Shown here: one piece after another, positions 52,001-63,313 of the stretch
How positions within the stretch are numbered: position 1 is the stretch's first letter
How the letters are laid out: every line of letters starts with the position of its first letter
Origin: Anthopleura xanthogrammica
Taxonomy: Eukaryota; Cnidaria; Anthozoa; Actiniaria; Actiniidae
DNA: 64,000 nucleotides
NCBI GenBank assembly: GCA_964019055.1
Contig: OZ025208.1
Location: 15,747,457 to 15,811,456 of the forward strand
Direction of reading: 5' to 3'
Notes under the pieces: generated by a model
What the model was told of the DNA's origin: nothing
Seen by the model: the letters and a program-made list of their open reading frames with translations, nothing else
Database searches by the model: none
Made by a program: the position numbers and the translations under genes

Positions 52001-54372
52001 GCTGCATGAAAGTGAGGCTAAGCAATTCATGAATAAATATTAAGAAAGGCCTATATAATGGTGTCCTTTGTATCGAAGCTAGACCACAATGCATCCTGTT
52101 TATCAAACTCAGAAAAGGTCTGGTGAGTGAAAGGTTTGACCAAGAAAATCAATGTTATAGTTGAATAGAATTTAATAATGACCATTCTTTATCAAAATTA
52201 CAAACTTCTCCAAGGTAATGATTTTTATTGTTTTATTGTTTTTCCTTGTTAATAATTACACATTATTTTCTTCTTTATTGTTTGTAGGCATTTGATGATG
52301 CCATAGCTGAGCTTGATAGCCTTTCTGAAGATGCTTATAAGGACAGTACATTAATTATGCAGTTGTTGAGAGATAACTTGACTGTAAGTATCATTCTTTT
52401 CCCCTTTTGCCATCATGTGTATTCTCCTAGGAATCTTAAAAAACTCCTGTACATAGACCATTCTTGCTTGGAGTATGGTTTTCCCATTTAAGACCATGTG
52501 TCATTCCCTAGAGCAGGGCTCAAAATAAAGGCCAAATTTGGTACTTAACTGGTCAAATACGGTTTTGAACAGACATGTTGACCGGCCATAATTGAAAAAA
52601 AATCATACATCGGACATCTTGACCGGGGTATGACTAGCCATTATTTTGAGCCCTGCTAGAGAATAAGATTCTTTGTTTGAGTTGTATCCATATTCATGTG
52701 TCTTGTCATGAACAACAGCTAAACAAAGAGATCATACTATAAGGAATGACAAATGAAATGGGAAAACATTTTTTCAAGCTAAAGGTCTAATTTGTGATGG
52801 TTGTCTTTGATAAATACGAGATGAATTGTATGCAATTCATGGTTCCTCCTCTTTGTTACTTTGTTACCAGAGACCCCAGAGGGGAAGGGGCTAGTAGTGC
52901 TATAGCCCTATCACTTTTTCCCTTTTCCCATACTAGTCTCTTATATTTTCAATCTTAGCCCCACCACTTTTTCCCATACTAGTCTCTTATATTTTCCAAT
53001 CTTAGCCCCACCACTTTTTCCCATACTTGTCTCTTATATTTTTCCAATCTTAGCCCCACCACTTTTTTCCCATACTAGTCTCTTATATTTCCAATCTTAG
53101 CCCCACCACTTGTTTCCCATACTAGTCTCTTATATTTTCCAATCTTAGCCCCACCACTTTTTTCCCATACTAGTCTCTTATATTTTCCAATCTTAGCCCC
53201 ACCACTTTTTCCCATACTACTCTCTTATATTTTCCAATCTTAGCCCCACCACTTTTAAGGGGGCTCTGCAGTCCCTGGTTACTGTTGCTATGTCCCAAAA
53301 GCTCAAAAAATTTAACTGCCATATCTAAGAGTTGTAAGGTGACTCCAACATAATTGCTAGTGCAATTTCTGATTTTTTTAAAAATATTATGCCAATTGAA
53401 CTTCAGCTTCTTGTCATAAAATTGTCATAATTTTGTCTCCCAAGTTTCAAGAAAATCTATTGATTGCTAGTAGTTGAGCATCAAGATAGGCCTAAAAACT
53501 AACCTTAAAAAGAATTCAATCAATAGATTTTCTCCAAACTCGGCAAACAAAATGATGACAATCTATTTACCAATAATCTGAAGTTTCATGGAAATTGATT
53601 TTTGAGGGAACAGGAGGACAATATAATGAAAACACACTGTTAGAAAATTGACTTTTAATGGCAAATGCAACTCATGTTTGAGCTACTTCATGCATGTGCT
53701 GAATACACCAGTTTCGCATTTGATGCAATAGCTGGGTTTCAATCAGCTGATAAAAGTTTTTGAATCTCATTATCTGCTCCAAATGGTGGTCAAACACTGA
53801 CCACCATGTGCTGTCAGCCAGAAAGAATTCTATTGAAAACTTGTGATTCAGCTGATGAACATTCCTCACAAGACAGGAAATGACGTCAAGTGAAACCCAG
53901 CTATAGACCATTTCACAGCTATCGTCCCTCAACCTCAGCCACGATAGTGTGTAATATATTCTTTACAATTGACTACAGCTCACGGTAATATAAGGAATGT
54001 ACACATTCAAACAATAGACCATTTTCGAGATGCACAAGCGCTTTCAAAAATTATATTGAAACACTTAAAACTTCCACGGGCTTTAGTCAAATTCTAAAGA
54101 ATAAATTACACGCTATCGAGGCTGAGGTTGAGTGACAACAACTGCTGTTTTTGAAGGTCATAGACTCATTTGCACAGGGTTAACCTCGTTTATAACTCAG
54201 CTCTATATCTTGAGAATTTGAACCTATTGTTTTGTCCTCTAAATTGAGCTGCATACGGCATGCTTCAAGGGGTCTATTATAGAATGTTACTTTTTCTATT
54301 AGTAATTTCTCGTCATTTGTTTTCTTTCAGCTTTGGAACTCACAGGAAGGAGAGGAGGGCAATGACGAATAG
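46064..54372 (+). CDS. 14-3-3 protein, five coding exons
   Basis: The coding exons are 46064-46363, 46556-46679, 50964-51130, 52288-52383 and 54331-54372, all with GT-AG introns and consistent phase, giving 242 aa. 14-3-3 proteins are cytosolic dimeric adaptors that bind phosphoserine/threonine motifs. Exon 1 encodes the dimer helices and the signature [20 protein letters not shown], with the phosphopeptide-binding Lys/Arg. Exon 2 has [14 protein letters not shown] (the second binding Arg and the Tyr). Exon 3 has [16 protein letters not shown]. Exon 4 has [20 protein letters not shown] with [13 protein letters not shown]. Exon 5 is a short acidic tail. The start ATG has a good context (ACCATGG). 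It is closer to the zeta-type group than to epsilon by its tail and loop sequences, but I would not name an isoform. A 4.3 kb intron 2 and introns 3-4 contain MITEs and a SINE. Confidence 0.96.
48240..48585 (+). mobile_element. Probable 3' end of a LINE (CR1/L2-like)
   Basis: The stretch ends GTAAGGGCACTGAGACCCAG, then a stem-like TAGCCTTAGAAC and a short (ATT)n tail. Conserved 3' stem plus simple-repeat tails are typical of CR1/L2-clade LINEs. There is no coding part here. Confidence 0.35.
49391..49514. mobile_element. Fold-back MITE in 14-3-3 intron 2
   Basis: The arms TGCAGCAATGCACTCTGGGA and complement continue through CTGTTAACTCAATCAAAT, giving about 45-bp arms around a short centre. 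Confidence 0.7.
49809..49911. mobile_element. Small fold-back MITE in 14-3-3 intron 2
   Basis: The ends AACAATTATTCA and complement, with inner arms GATTATCGGTGAA, form a hairpin of about 103 bp. Confidence 0.65.
50128..50307. mobile_element. Fold-back MITE, family M2 copy 2
   Basis: Arms ACATTTTCTGC and complement with GACATTCCA. The core TTTTTACTGCCGCCAGTCAA and TTGACGGCAGTAAAAAACC matches the element at 44335-44527 while the outer arms differ. Confidence 0.65.
51177..51622 (+). mobile_element. tRNA-derived SINE with a five-unit 57-bp tail
   Basis: The head retains a B-box-like GTTCAATTCC at about 51212. The body is the family phrase GAGGGTTTTTCTCTGGGTTC. From about 51350 the 3' part repeats a 57-bp unit (ATCTGTGAGTTAGCCTTGCC to GGTTGTTTCAGGGTTC) about 4.9 times. 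One such unit is found at the end of the SINE at 59040-59280. Confidence 0.75.
51801..52054. mobile_element. Fold-back MITE in 14-3-3 intron 3
   Basis: The arms begin TATAGGCCTTTACAATATTT and end in the complement. They continue through CTTAGCCTCACGTTCATGTA and AGCTATGACCACATTTA, about 100 bp per arm. Confidence 0.75.
52467..52778. mobile_element. MITE family M1, copy 2, carrying a nested MITE
   Basis: Ends CTTGGAGTATGGTTTTCCCA and complement match family M1. The left part is interrupted at CCCTAGAG by the 142-bp element at 52514-52655 and resumes with CTAGAGAATAAG. Confidence 0.75.
52514..52655. mobile_element. Nested 142-bp MITE with 6-bp target duplication
   Basis: Terminal inverted repeats CAGGGCTCAAAATAA, with the duplication CTAGAG at 52508-52513 and 52656-52661. 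An inner inverted repeat, TTGACCGG with CCGGTCAA-like words, lies in the centre. Confidence 0.85.
52900..53262. repeat. Minisatellite, about 47-bp unit
   Basis: About 7.5 copies of CCCATACTAGTCTCTTATAT followed by TTTCCAATCTTAGCCCCACC and ACTTTTT, with length differences in the T run. It lies in 14-3-3 intron 4. Confidence 0.95.
53725..54145. mobile_element. Two adjacent fold-back elements in 14-3-3 intron 4
   Basis: The first (about 53728-53906) has arms ATAGCTGGGTTTCA and an inner ATCAGCTGAT pair. The second (about 53932-54142) has arms TCAACCTCAGCCACGATAG and GTGTAATATATTCTTTA with complements. Both lie directly before exon 5. Confidence 0.65.
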
Positions 54373-54749
54373 TAGTTTTACACCTTTGTAGTCCTGTTTG
54401 AGAATGCTAGAGAAACAGTTTGTTGCATCTCTTAATCTCAGATTGTGCATCTCTTGTTCCATATGATAATACTAACATCTAACCTCATGGCCTGCTTTTG
54501 TATCTATTGCTTAGTATTTCTTGTAAGTCCTTTTTTGTTAATGTTAATGTAAAATATATATATATATATAACTTTAACCATAGGAATAAGTTCAATGTAT
54601 TTTTTAATGAGAGTCAACCATGTGGGCAATGTGTATTCATCTAATTCCTAGTGATGTGTGTGTGAATGGTAGGTAGGTAGGTAAAAATTGCACAGAAGAC
54701 AAAACGAATCAGTCATGTAAAAAATATCACCACATTGGGTAGTAGTGTT

Positions 54750-54755
54750 AATAAA
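54750..54755 (+). terminator. Poly(A) signal of the 14-3-3 gene
   Basis: AATAAA 378 bp after the stop codon, the first canonical signal downstream. Confidence 0.55.
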
Positions 54756-55195
54756 GTATAATGCAATTTAAGCATAAGCGGGACTAAATATTCCAAACCA
54801 GGCCATGACGTGGTGAATTAAAGACGTAACACCCAACCCCATAGCACATGGTATTATCAAGTGGAACTAGCTAGGTAAAATACCCTATTTGTTATACAAA
54901 TCCCTCCAAACATTATGTTGATAAAATTATTATTAAGGCTGCAATAGATAATATAGACAATGGCTACATGATCGAGGGATGCGTTGTCGACTGCCCCTGA
55001 GGTAGTGGACAACGTTTATGGTATTAGAGTATCCTGAAATCAGTTTCTATTATTTACAATCAGTTCATATCTCTTGTGTAAACAGTTTTGTGTTGTTATG
55101 TAGTTACTGAAATCATGTTAGCTATTAAAATTTTTCCTCTAAGTGTTGTTAACGTTGGTTAAAGATGTCCAGGGTAAACCACATAGACCTCTTTA

Positions 55196-55349
55196 GCTTG
55201 GGTAGAGTGTTTTCCCATTTCAGACCACGTGTCATTCCCTAGAGTATCATTTCTTTGTTTAACGGTTGTGCATGAGAAGACACCTCTAACAAAGAATCAT
55301 ATTCTCAAGAGAATGACGCGTGGTCTGAAATAGAAAAACTGCACTCAAG
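55196..55349. mobile_element. MITE family M1, copy 3 (short form)
   Basis: GCTTGGGTAGAGTGTTTTCC and TCAGACCACGTGTCATTCC at one end, with the complement GTGGTCTGAAATAG and GCACTCAAG at the other. It lacks the inner part present in copy 1. Confidence 0.75.
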
Positions 55350-56123
55350 TGGGTCGTAGGATCCCTATAGAGATGTTAAGTTGTGACGTATTTCCGGGTC
55401 CAACTACCCAAAAATACCGCTAAAATAAAGCGAAAAACGTACTCAATGAATTAACCTCCACCTAAAACATTTAGAACTTTGGACAACAAATCCTATCATT
55501 AAAAAAAAGTAAGAAAACTCTTCATAGAACGGCATTTCGTTTTGGACCCGGAAGTCGTTTTTCCATTCGATTGACGTCATACTTAAAAGCTCTATAAGTC
55601 ATGTAGAACCTCCTACATAGAGCTCTTTACCTTGGGCGTAATATTTTTTCCATTTTCGGACAACGAAAAGACCATGGAAATAAGGTGCCTTGTACGAGTC
55701 TGTGCGCCTACCAGAATCCTTTGCAAACTGCTGTCGACACAAGAGCAGTGTCATTCTTACTGCGCATGCTCGACCAAATTCATTTCATTGAGCATGCGCA
55801 GTAAGCATGACAGGGTTTCGGGGATCGAGATCTGGAGTGCTTGCACATTTTCATCCAGTTAGCACCAATGGTCTTGGTATTCTTTTGGTATTCTTGACTT
55901 AACGCAAGTTGAAAACACTGCCTTATATATTGTTGATAAAAAATAAGCTAGAGAGAGATATATGCGTTCTAGAAGCTCACGGCCGCGTGATCATTCACCG
56001 CCATAATAAGATGACTCCCTGGTGACTGCCTGCTTTTAAAATTCATCATCAAAAAATTGTAAATAATTTTTTTTCCTAAATATTTCAATCTCGTGATTTC
56101 AAGTCATAAAAGAAAAGAGGGGT

Positions 56124-56260
56124 GTTCGAGTTTGGGACGGGTTCGAGTCACGCCGCACTCGGTGTTATGTGTGAGTAGAGTTGCTTGTTGGTTCTCTCCT
56201 GTGCTTCGAGGGTTTTTCTCCGGTTTTCCTCCCTTCTCAAAAATCAAATTCTATTCAGTG
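56124..56260 (+). mobile_element. tRNA-derived SINE, partial
   Basis: B-box GGGTTCGAGTC near 56138, then the family body GAGTAGAGTTGCTTGTTGGT and GAGGGTTTTTCTCCGG. The A-box end is missing. Confidence 0.7.
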
Positions 56261-57115
56261 GACAAATATATTAGCTACTCTTAGATCTTTGCCACTGCAA
56301 AATCCAATTTATTTCAACGCAAACTCATTACATCCACAAGTCATAATTTGGGGGGGAAAACCTGAGAAGTTCTACGAAAAATATATACCCCACTGGTAAT
56401 CAAGCTTTATAGAGTCCTTTGTAAAATTTTAGGGTTTTGCCCTCTTGAAGTTCAAAACGTGTATGGTTCCTTAATAAACTTTTGAAGGATGCAATGGGAA
56501 TTCAGCGGTTTTTGAGCGCGCGCACGCTCGTGGGCTCAAACATTCAATAGTGGGTAGCCACCTTAACAAAATTTTAGCTAGTTTTAGCTATTAGCAAACA
56601 TTTAAATTGATTAAACTGATTATTATACAAATTAATTCGGCAATTTTGAATCATTTTTTATCGTACGTAAAACAAAGCACAGGAAGCCCAAGCTCAATAT
56701 CTCAATACCAGTTGTGAGTTTACTCAGTAATTTCGTCGTTTTTTACCTGTTACTGTAGGAAAGAGGGTAAGAAAACAGAGAAATTACTGAGGGAACCATT
56801 AAACTCGCATCTCGTTATGAAGTAATAAAGATCCTGGGTTGCCTGTGGCGTTAGCTTCCTTCACTGAATGGACTACTTCTTGAATCGCAAGGCATTATGG
56901 GGCTTCCATGGGACAAAGCAAAACAAAGATTGCGGATAATATAGAGTCTCTTTCGGCTCCATCTTCTTAATTGATCTCTTGTCAAATTGCCTTGTATATA
57001 ATGAATAATTAATGTTAATCGACGCCAATACTGTAGTCGTCGAAGTAGTCTAATCCATTGCTGTTTTCATAGCCGCCATCTTGGTTGAATTCAACTAAAG
57101 TTTTGTCATCGAGTC

Positions 57116-57394
57116 TCTTTTGTTATATATCATCCAACATGGCCGCCACGTCTTTTGTTATATATCACCCAACATGGCCGCCACGTCTTTTGTTATATAT
57201 CATCCAACATGGCCGCCACGTCTTTTGTTATATATCATCCAACATGGCTGCCACGTCTTTTATTATATATTATCCAACATGGCCGCCACGTCTTTTGTTA
57301 TATATCATCCAACATGGCCGCCCCGCCTTTTGTTATATATCATCCAACATGGCCGCCACGTCTTTTATTATATATCATCCAACATGGCCTTTTG
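57116..57394. repeat. 35-bp tandem array with YY1-like motifs
   Basis: Eight units of TTTTGTTATATATCATCCAA plus CATGGCCGCCACGTC. Seven contain CAACATGGC[CT]GCC, close to the YY1 consensus AANATGGCNGCC. A reverse-oriented perfect match (CCAAGATGGCGGC on the minus strand) precedes the array at about 57071-57083. All three forward frames are open, so translations running into the LINE are artefacts. Confidence 0.93.
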
Positions 57395-57409
57395 ACGTCT
57401 TTTGTTACT

Positions 57410-58700
57410 TCATTCTCTTAGGAATGATTGAAAACCAGCTAACATTAGATCATAATATAATGTTAGATAAGCTAACGGTGTTAGGATTCAATAGGTCTAC
57501 TATACAGTGGTTTAGGTCTTATCTGACAACGCGCACACAAAGTGTGAATGTCAATGGTGTTTTGTCTGAACCCCAAACTATCTACTTTGGGGTCCCGCAG
57601 GGCAGCGTTTTGGGTCCGCTATTGTTCATAATCTATATTAACGAGTTGCCCAATGTCGTAGTTTCATGTAACGTTGAGCTCTATGCTGACGATGCCTTAA
57701 TCTATTTTGCCAGTAAGTCTGTAGATGATATTCAAGCACACTTAACTGCTGACTTAGATAGAATAATTAACTGGCTTCAGGCCAACTATCTAATACTCAA
57801 TCTTGACAAAACAAAAGCAATGCTAGTTGGTACCCATCAGAAGATCGCCTCTGCTGGGGCTTTGGAAATTGACATAATGCAAAAGCGCGTAGAAGTGGTT
57901 GAGAATTTTAAATATCTCGGGGTACTGTTAGATCAAACCCTATCCTGGAAGGATCACATTGATCACATTGGTAGTAAGATATCATCTAGGTTAGGTGTTC
58001 TACGCCGTGCACGTAAGGTTCTCCCTAAAGCAACCTGCCTTTTGTTGTACAACACATTAATTCTACCTCTATTTGATTATTGTTCATCTGTTTGGGACAG
58101 CTGCGGTGCTGGTTCTAAAGCTTACCTCGATAAGTTAAACAGTCGTGCTGCTAGTATCATCGAGGGCCGATCTGTTAGCACTGAGGAGCTTAGGTCAGTA
58201 CTCAGTTGGCCAAGCCTACAGTGTCGTAGAGACTACCTTAAGTGTGTGCTAGTTTTCAAATGTCTGCATAATTTGGCGCCTTCATATCTACTATCAGAAT
58301 TCAAACATGCTTATGATTTTCACAGCTTTAACACCAGAAATCGTGACATGTTGCGTCCTCCATTTGCAAGAACGACTAAGTACCAGGGTAGTTTCCGCAT
58401 AAATGGTGCGCGTGCCTTTAATTCTCTGCCGCGTAACTTTAGACTTATCGAAGTTCTCCCTAAATTTAAAAGTAAGATCAAGAAACATTTCAAGCAGTTA
58501 TAGGGCTTATAACTTGGGGGGGGGGGGGGGGGAGGATTCAGTGTTTAATCAATTATTTAGATGTCTTAGATGTATGTAAGTTATTGATGTATGTTGTAAT
58601 TACTTTTTCTATTATGTTATATCAGGACTCCATTTAAACTAGCCTTGCTAAACTGGACATTCCTGGATAAATATTGACTTAAATAAAAAAAAAAATAAAA
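57410..58700 (+). mobile_element. 5'-truncated LINE with intact reverse transcriptase C-terminal part
   Basis: An open frame to the TAG at 58503 encodes the second half of a non-LTR reverse transcriptase of the Jockey/CR1-like group. It has DHNIMLDKL just after the missing first catalytic Asp, then FGVPQGSVLGPLLF, then YADDALIYF (the catalytic pair near 57682-57693), LNLDKTKAMLVG and the thumb FKYLGVLLDQTLSW. It ends with the conserved tail NSLPRNFRLI. The endonuclease and the fingers are missing. After the stop come a 19-bp G run, about 150 bp of 3' UTR and an A-rich tail at 58681-58700. The frame upstream of 57410 belongs to the tandem array, not to the element. Confidence 0.9.
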
Positions 58701-58709
58701 GACCTGATT

Positions 58710-58846
58710 CGTCTTGATGCAACATGTACCCATCTAACGTGTTGTTTAAATCATGTGTCTTCTCATGCACATAGGTTAAACAAAGAAATGACACTCTAGG
58801 GAATGACACGTGGTCTGAAATGGGAAAACATTACACCAAGACGAAT
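58710..58846. mobile_element. MITE family M1, copy 4 (left end damaged)
   Basis: The right end CACGTGGTCTGAAATGGGAA and AACATTACACCAAGACG is intact. The left end CTTGATGCAACATGTACCCA is diverged. Confidence 0.65.
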
Positions 58847-59039
58847 AAGGTGTATTGGTATATTTGAATTATTTGTACAGGGAGCCCAACTCTTTGAAAT
58901 TAGAATCAGCAAAAACAGCTTTTTACATCATATTATTAAGTTGATTTCTGAAGAGATCGGACAAGGCTTGTGTTAACAGAACATTCTAAATTATTCTGGA
59001 GATGAGGCTAAGTACCTTCAAACCTTTTATCGAATTTTA

Positions 59040-59280
59040 TCAAACCCTGAAACAACCTCTGGGCTGATCTAAGTCAAGACACAGCTAACTCACAGACCGA
59101 ATTCGGATTTAGCTTGTTGGGTTTTGAGAATGAATTAAAACCGGAGAACCCGAAGAAAAACCCTCGAATCAAGGGACGGGAAAGACCTCGCAAACTCAAA
59201 TGTGAAGCCGTGTTCGGGAACGGAACCCGGCGGGACCCCAGAGGTGAGAAGCGAGTGCAACCGACAGGAGAATACAATAA
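59040..59280 (-). mobile_element. tRNA-derived SINE, minus strand
   Basis: On the minus strand it reads from a B-box-like GGTTCCGTTCC through GAGGGTTTTTCTTCGGGTTC to one 57-bp tail unit (GTGAGTTAGCTGTGTCTTGAC to CAGAGGTTGTTTCAGGGTTT). Confidence 0.65.
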
Positions 59281-59824
59281 AAAAAAAAAATCTCTTTTCA
59301 CTTTGCATCGTCCTGTTAGCCTCATTTACAGGATAATTTTGAAAGGTGTTTATATAAGCCATATCATCTTCTTTGTCTTTTTCGGTAGTGTGGTTTTCAC
59401 TTAGCTTGGGCTCCCTGTGGTTTGTGGGCTTCAATTTGGCGGGAATTTGATCACGTGACTATGTGTTCTATTGACGGCCATTTTGTCAGTTCTGGCCTCG
59501 TTAAGTTTCTTTTTCTTTTTCTTTATCTTTCTCCGACCTCGATGAAATAAAATCAACAAATAATTAATGTCAAATGAGGAAGTATAGAATTTATTTTTCC
59601 TTTAGGATCTTTATTGACTCATTTGTATAGTTCATATCAGTACAGAATAGTTCGCCCCATGTAAGTATCTATCCTTTTATATCTCTGTTATTTAGTATTG
59701 AATAATGCTAGTGTATAGCACTGTTTCATGGATAAAATATCTCAATATTCATTATAAGGAAAAAGACAACCACATTTTACTGGGACTGAAAAAAGCTTCC
59801 CTAAAAGAGGGTCCAGAAGGGGTA

Positions 59825-60025
59825 AAAATGGGAGCTGGGATTCGCCTTTTTTGGGACTTGGAAAATGTGATTTCATGCACTGGGACTGGGATTTACCTAT
59901 TACTAGGATTGGGCCTGGAGTTATTTTGCAAAATCTCTTACTCTATTACTCGGACTGAGATTCTGCATGACTGGGACTGGGATTTTTCGAAATTTTGGGT
60001 TGGGAAATGGGATTAGGACTGCCCC
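59825..60025. repeat. Degenerate GGGACTGGGATT repeats
   Basis: Scattered copies of GGGACTGGGATTT and close variants. The reading frame across them (59705-60016) is repetitive and has no recognisable product. Confidence 0.6.
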
Positions 60026-60099
60026 ACCTTTCAGGACCCTCCTAAAATACCAAGGATATTTTTACGATATACAAATCCACATACATATTATTTGTAATA

Positions 60100-60262
60100 A
60101 GGTACAAGAGTACCTTGCTTGGGCTATAGACCCTTGTAGCACGTCGAAATGCAGCTCAATTTGGAGGACAAAACAATAGGTTTCCAATTCTCAGGAGATT
60201 GAAATTCTTTTAATTTGTTTTGTCCTCCAAATCGAGCTGCTTTGACGAGTATACTTTTGTGA
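60100..60262. mobile_element. Fold-back MITE, family M3
   Basis: The arms GCAGCTCAATTTGGAGGACA and AAACAA have the complement TTGTTTTGTCCTCCAAATCG. A related half copy, in the opposite direction, lies at about 54195-54285 just before the last 14-3-3 exon. Confidence 0.7.
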
Positions 60263-60269
60263 GACCAAG

Positions 60270-61735
60270 AAATTTAACTTTTGAAAAATAATGCTAAATT
60301 TGTCATTCAAAGTACTTCAAATTTTCCTTGAAAAATGACTTGCCATATATATAAAATTGGAATACCCACGGTAAGTTACTTCATATTACCCTGGTTTAAT
60401 TAAAGGAAGACTGGTAGCGAACTCGTGGTGCATAGGATTATGGGAATGAATTCGGGAAGGCGAGGTGGCGAAGCTTTTTGATATTCTCTAATTTCATTGC
60501 CCATAATACATTGCGGTTTGAGGTGGTAACCAGGGTAAATTAAAAACCGCACATATTATGCTGGAGGTCTGATCAGAAGATGTTGAATATGTATCTTATG
60601 ATATTTAAAGATTTATAAAAACAACGAGAAACAAAAATAAAAGAAATTTTAAGAAGTCTTCAAAGTAAATTTTAAGCACTTCTTTTAAGCACGTCAATAC
60701 ATTTTCTGCAACACTCAACTTCTTAATATTAATATTCTGAATATGAGAAAATAACTCAGAATGAATGAATTGAGTAATATATAATCGGTATTTTACAGAT
60801 AAAAGCAGGTATAGTGTAAATTCAATTGAAGAACGTTAAATTTATGACTCTTATTGACCGGTTATCCCCCCAAAACCACAAAGTATTATGGGTAATTTGA
60901 AAGTAGAGAATTGTCATCAAATTTACCCCCACAATTCTTAGCCCCACGAGGTCGCTACCGTGGTTCCTTTGTCGACTGCTCGCACATCGCGGTCAGCGGT
61001 GCCATCAGTCGTTTCTTTTTTTTATATCGTTGTTGACAAGCCTCGAGCACAACACTCCAAACCCTTTAACAGATTAGTGTGTTGCTATTTCATATCGATT
61101 GGGCTGAATTCGAAAACAAATTTTCTCATATCGAAATTCTTATGAAAAGCGTTAAGGAATAAGTGCTGTTGAAATGATTGCCATTAAACTGAAAGCTTCC
61201 TAATGGTTTTCTCCCTCGGATCAGACATTCTAATCATACTTCGAAGCTTAAGAAACATGTATCGTCCTACTTTGAGCTTCAATTTCGTGTTAGGATAAAG
61301 AATATCATATTTATAAAATGTTTCTTGGCATTTTCCGGTGTGAAAGTGAATAATTGAGGACCGAATCGAACAGCTTCGATTTGAAATTTGTAATAAGAAA
61401 TCTTTGTTAACATATTCCTCAAATGTTTCTTGATATTTTTTGTGAATGTGAAACATATTTTGCCACTAAAATTTTATTATTTGAATGATATTATTTGGCG
61501 TCTTTGATACGGCGTATTGATCCTTCCATGATAAATGGGGTTGAGATTAGACAGTTGGATATATTAAGCTGATTGGCAAATGACTTAAATGTTAGTTAGC
61601 AATCAAGAAAAATTACATTACAAACGTTTTGATTTCACTCCAAACACGACAACACGACATATGTTTTAACTATTTTCCGAAGTTTTTCCATACGTTTTTT
61701 CAACAGTACTTAAGTGTTTTTGATGCAGCATCCAA
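60270..61735. other. No gene recognised
   Basis: AT-rich sequence with only short frames. An imperfect inverted repeat around GCATAGGATTATGGGAATGA and CCATAATACATTGCGG near 60430-60530 may be another decayed MITE. Confidence 0.4.
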
Positions 61736-61739
61736 CATA

Positions 61740-61950
61740 CTGTTTCTTTGTTTGTTTGTTTCTTTCTTTCTTTCCGTTTTTTCCTTTCTTCTTTCTTTTC
61801 TTTCTTTCATTCATTCATTCGTTCTTTCTTCCTTTCACTCATTCATTCATTCATCCATCCATCCATCCATCCATCCATTCATTCATCCATTCCAGGATCC
61901 TGATCCATTCATTCATTTATTTATTCATTTATTCTCTCATACTCTCTCTT

Positions 61951-62020
<70 letters not shown>

Positions 62021-62025
62021 TTTAT
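61740..62025. repeat. Mixed pyrimidine-rich microsatellites
   Basis: Runs of (TTTG), (TTTC), (ATTC), (ATCC) and (CTCT), ending in about 70 bp of pure (CTTT)n at about 61955-62022. Confidence 0.95.
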
Positions 62026-62616
62026 AGTTAATCTTTCTATCTTTTCTTTCTCTTTCATTGTTTTTCTTTGTCCAAATCATTTATTTTTATCGCATCCTTT
62101 CACAAATTTCAGTGAATCTAGACGCTTAATAAAGCTTTAAGATCTAACACTCCACATTTCCGCGACCAAGAATATCATTCCTGCGATCTTTCAATTTTTC
62201 CTTCGGAGCGTTTCCTGTTGTTTGTTATCGTTTTTCCTTTAGCTTCCATATCGATTCTTCATCTCAAAAACACTCACAAAACCCACACCCTTTTCTTCGC
62301 CCAAGAGCGCTCTTAGAATCAATAATTTTATCTAAGAAAAGAAAGAACAACACGAAAAGGAATTAAGAATTGAATTTTGACGGATAGACTTATTGTTTGT
62401 GTTGCTGCATGGGATATTTTTAGATTTTTTAGATCAAAATAAGCTATTTTTACCTGTTTATAAAGTACGTAGCTAAATCAGATGAACAACGAAATATAAA
62501 GTTTTAAACACGATTATATTATTATTTTGTTTTGATGTGACTTTTGAAAATAAAATCGAAAAATATATTTTAATGAAAAAGAAAACTATAGATCGGGAAA
62601 GAGAGAAAATTGAGAA

Positions 62617-62721
<105 letters not shown>

Positions 62722-63300
62722 AATCAGTGGCAACAACAACAATAATCATTCTATTTGTATTTCAGCCGATAACGAACAATTCCTTTTGCGCGCCCCGAAT
62801 GTGAAAATTGTGAAGGTTTTTTTTCCATTTTGTTTGGATGTCCTTGCAGTGCACTTGGATTTGACAGCTTGAGGAAGCAGCATGGATAACAATACAACTA
62901 GAAATTTCTAGACCACGAATAATTGTATTCTTAGATCAATCTATCGATTCCTCTGAATCAAAACACGAACTAAGATAAATAAATATATCAAAATAAATAT
63001 ATAAATATATCAGTTCTAGGATAAACTAATCAAGAAATGCATGGAATAAAGTATTCAAAGCCGAACCAACATCAACATCACTTTCACTTGTTCACAAATC
63101 TTACCAGGAAAAAAAAATTGTCGAAGAAAAAAAAATTGTCGAAGAAAAAGAAAGAATTTGTTTTAGTTTTCTAGCTTCAGTTATTGACTAGTTATTTTCA
63201 TGACTATTAAATGATTTTTCAGTAATAACATATATGTATTGATACATGAGGTGTATAGGTAGTGTATCGTATCTAACTGAATGTGTTAGAGTTGTTGTGA
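62722..63300. other. No gene recognised; presumed intron of the minus-strand gene
   Basis: AT-rich, with a short direct repeat of AAAAAAATTGTCGAAGAAAA near 63110-63145. No splice acceptor could be assigned with confidence. Confidence 0.4.
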
Positions 63301-63313
63301 ATGTAAATCTTAC

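Noticed and set aside
52900..53262. Regular spacing reminiscent of a CRISPR array
   Set aside because: The whole unit repeats without unique spacers and sits in an animal intron; it is a minisatellite.
57085..57410. N-terminal extension of the LINE reading frame
   Set aside because: It is the 35-bp tandem array, which is open in three frames; reverse transcriptase homology begins only after about 57410.
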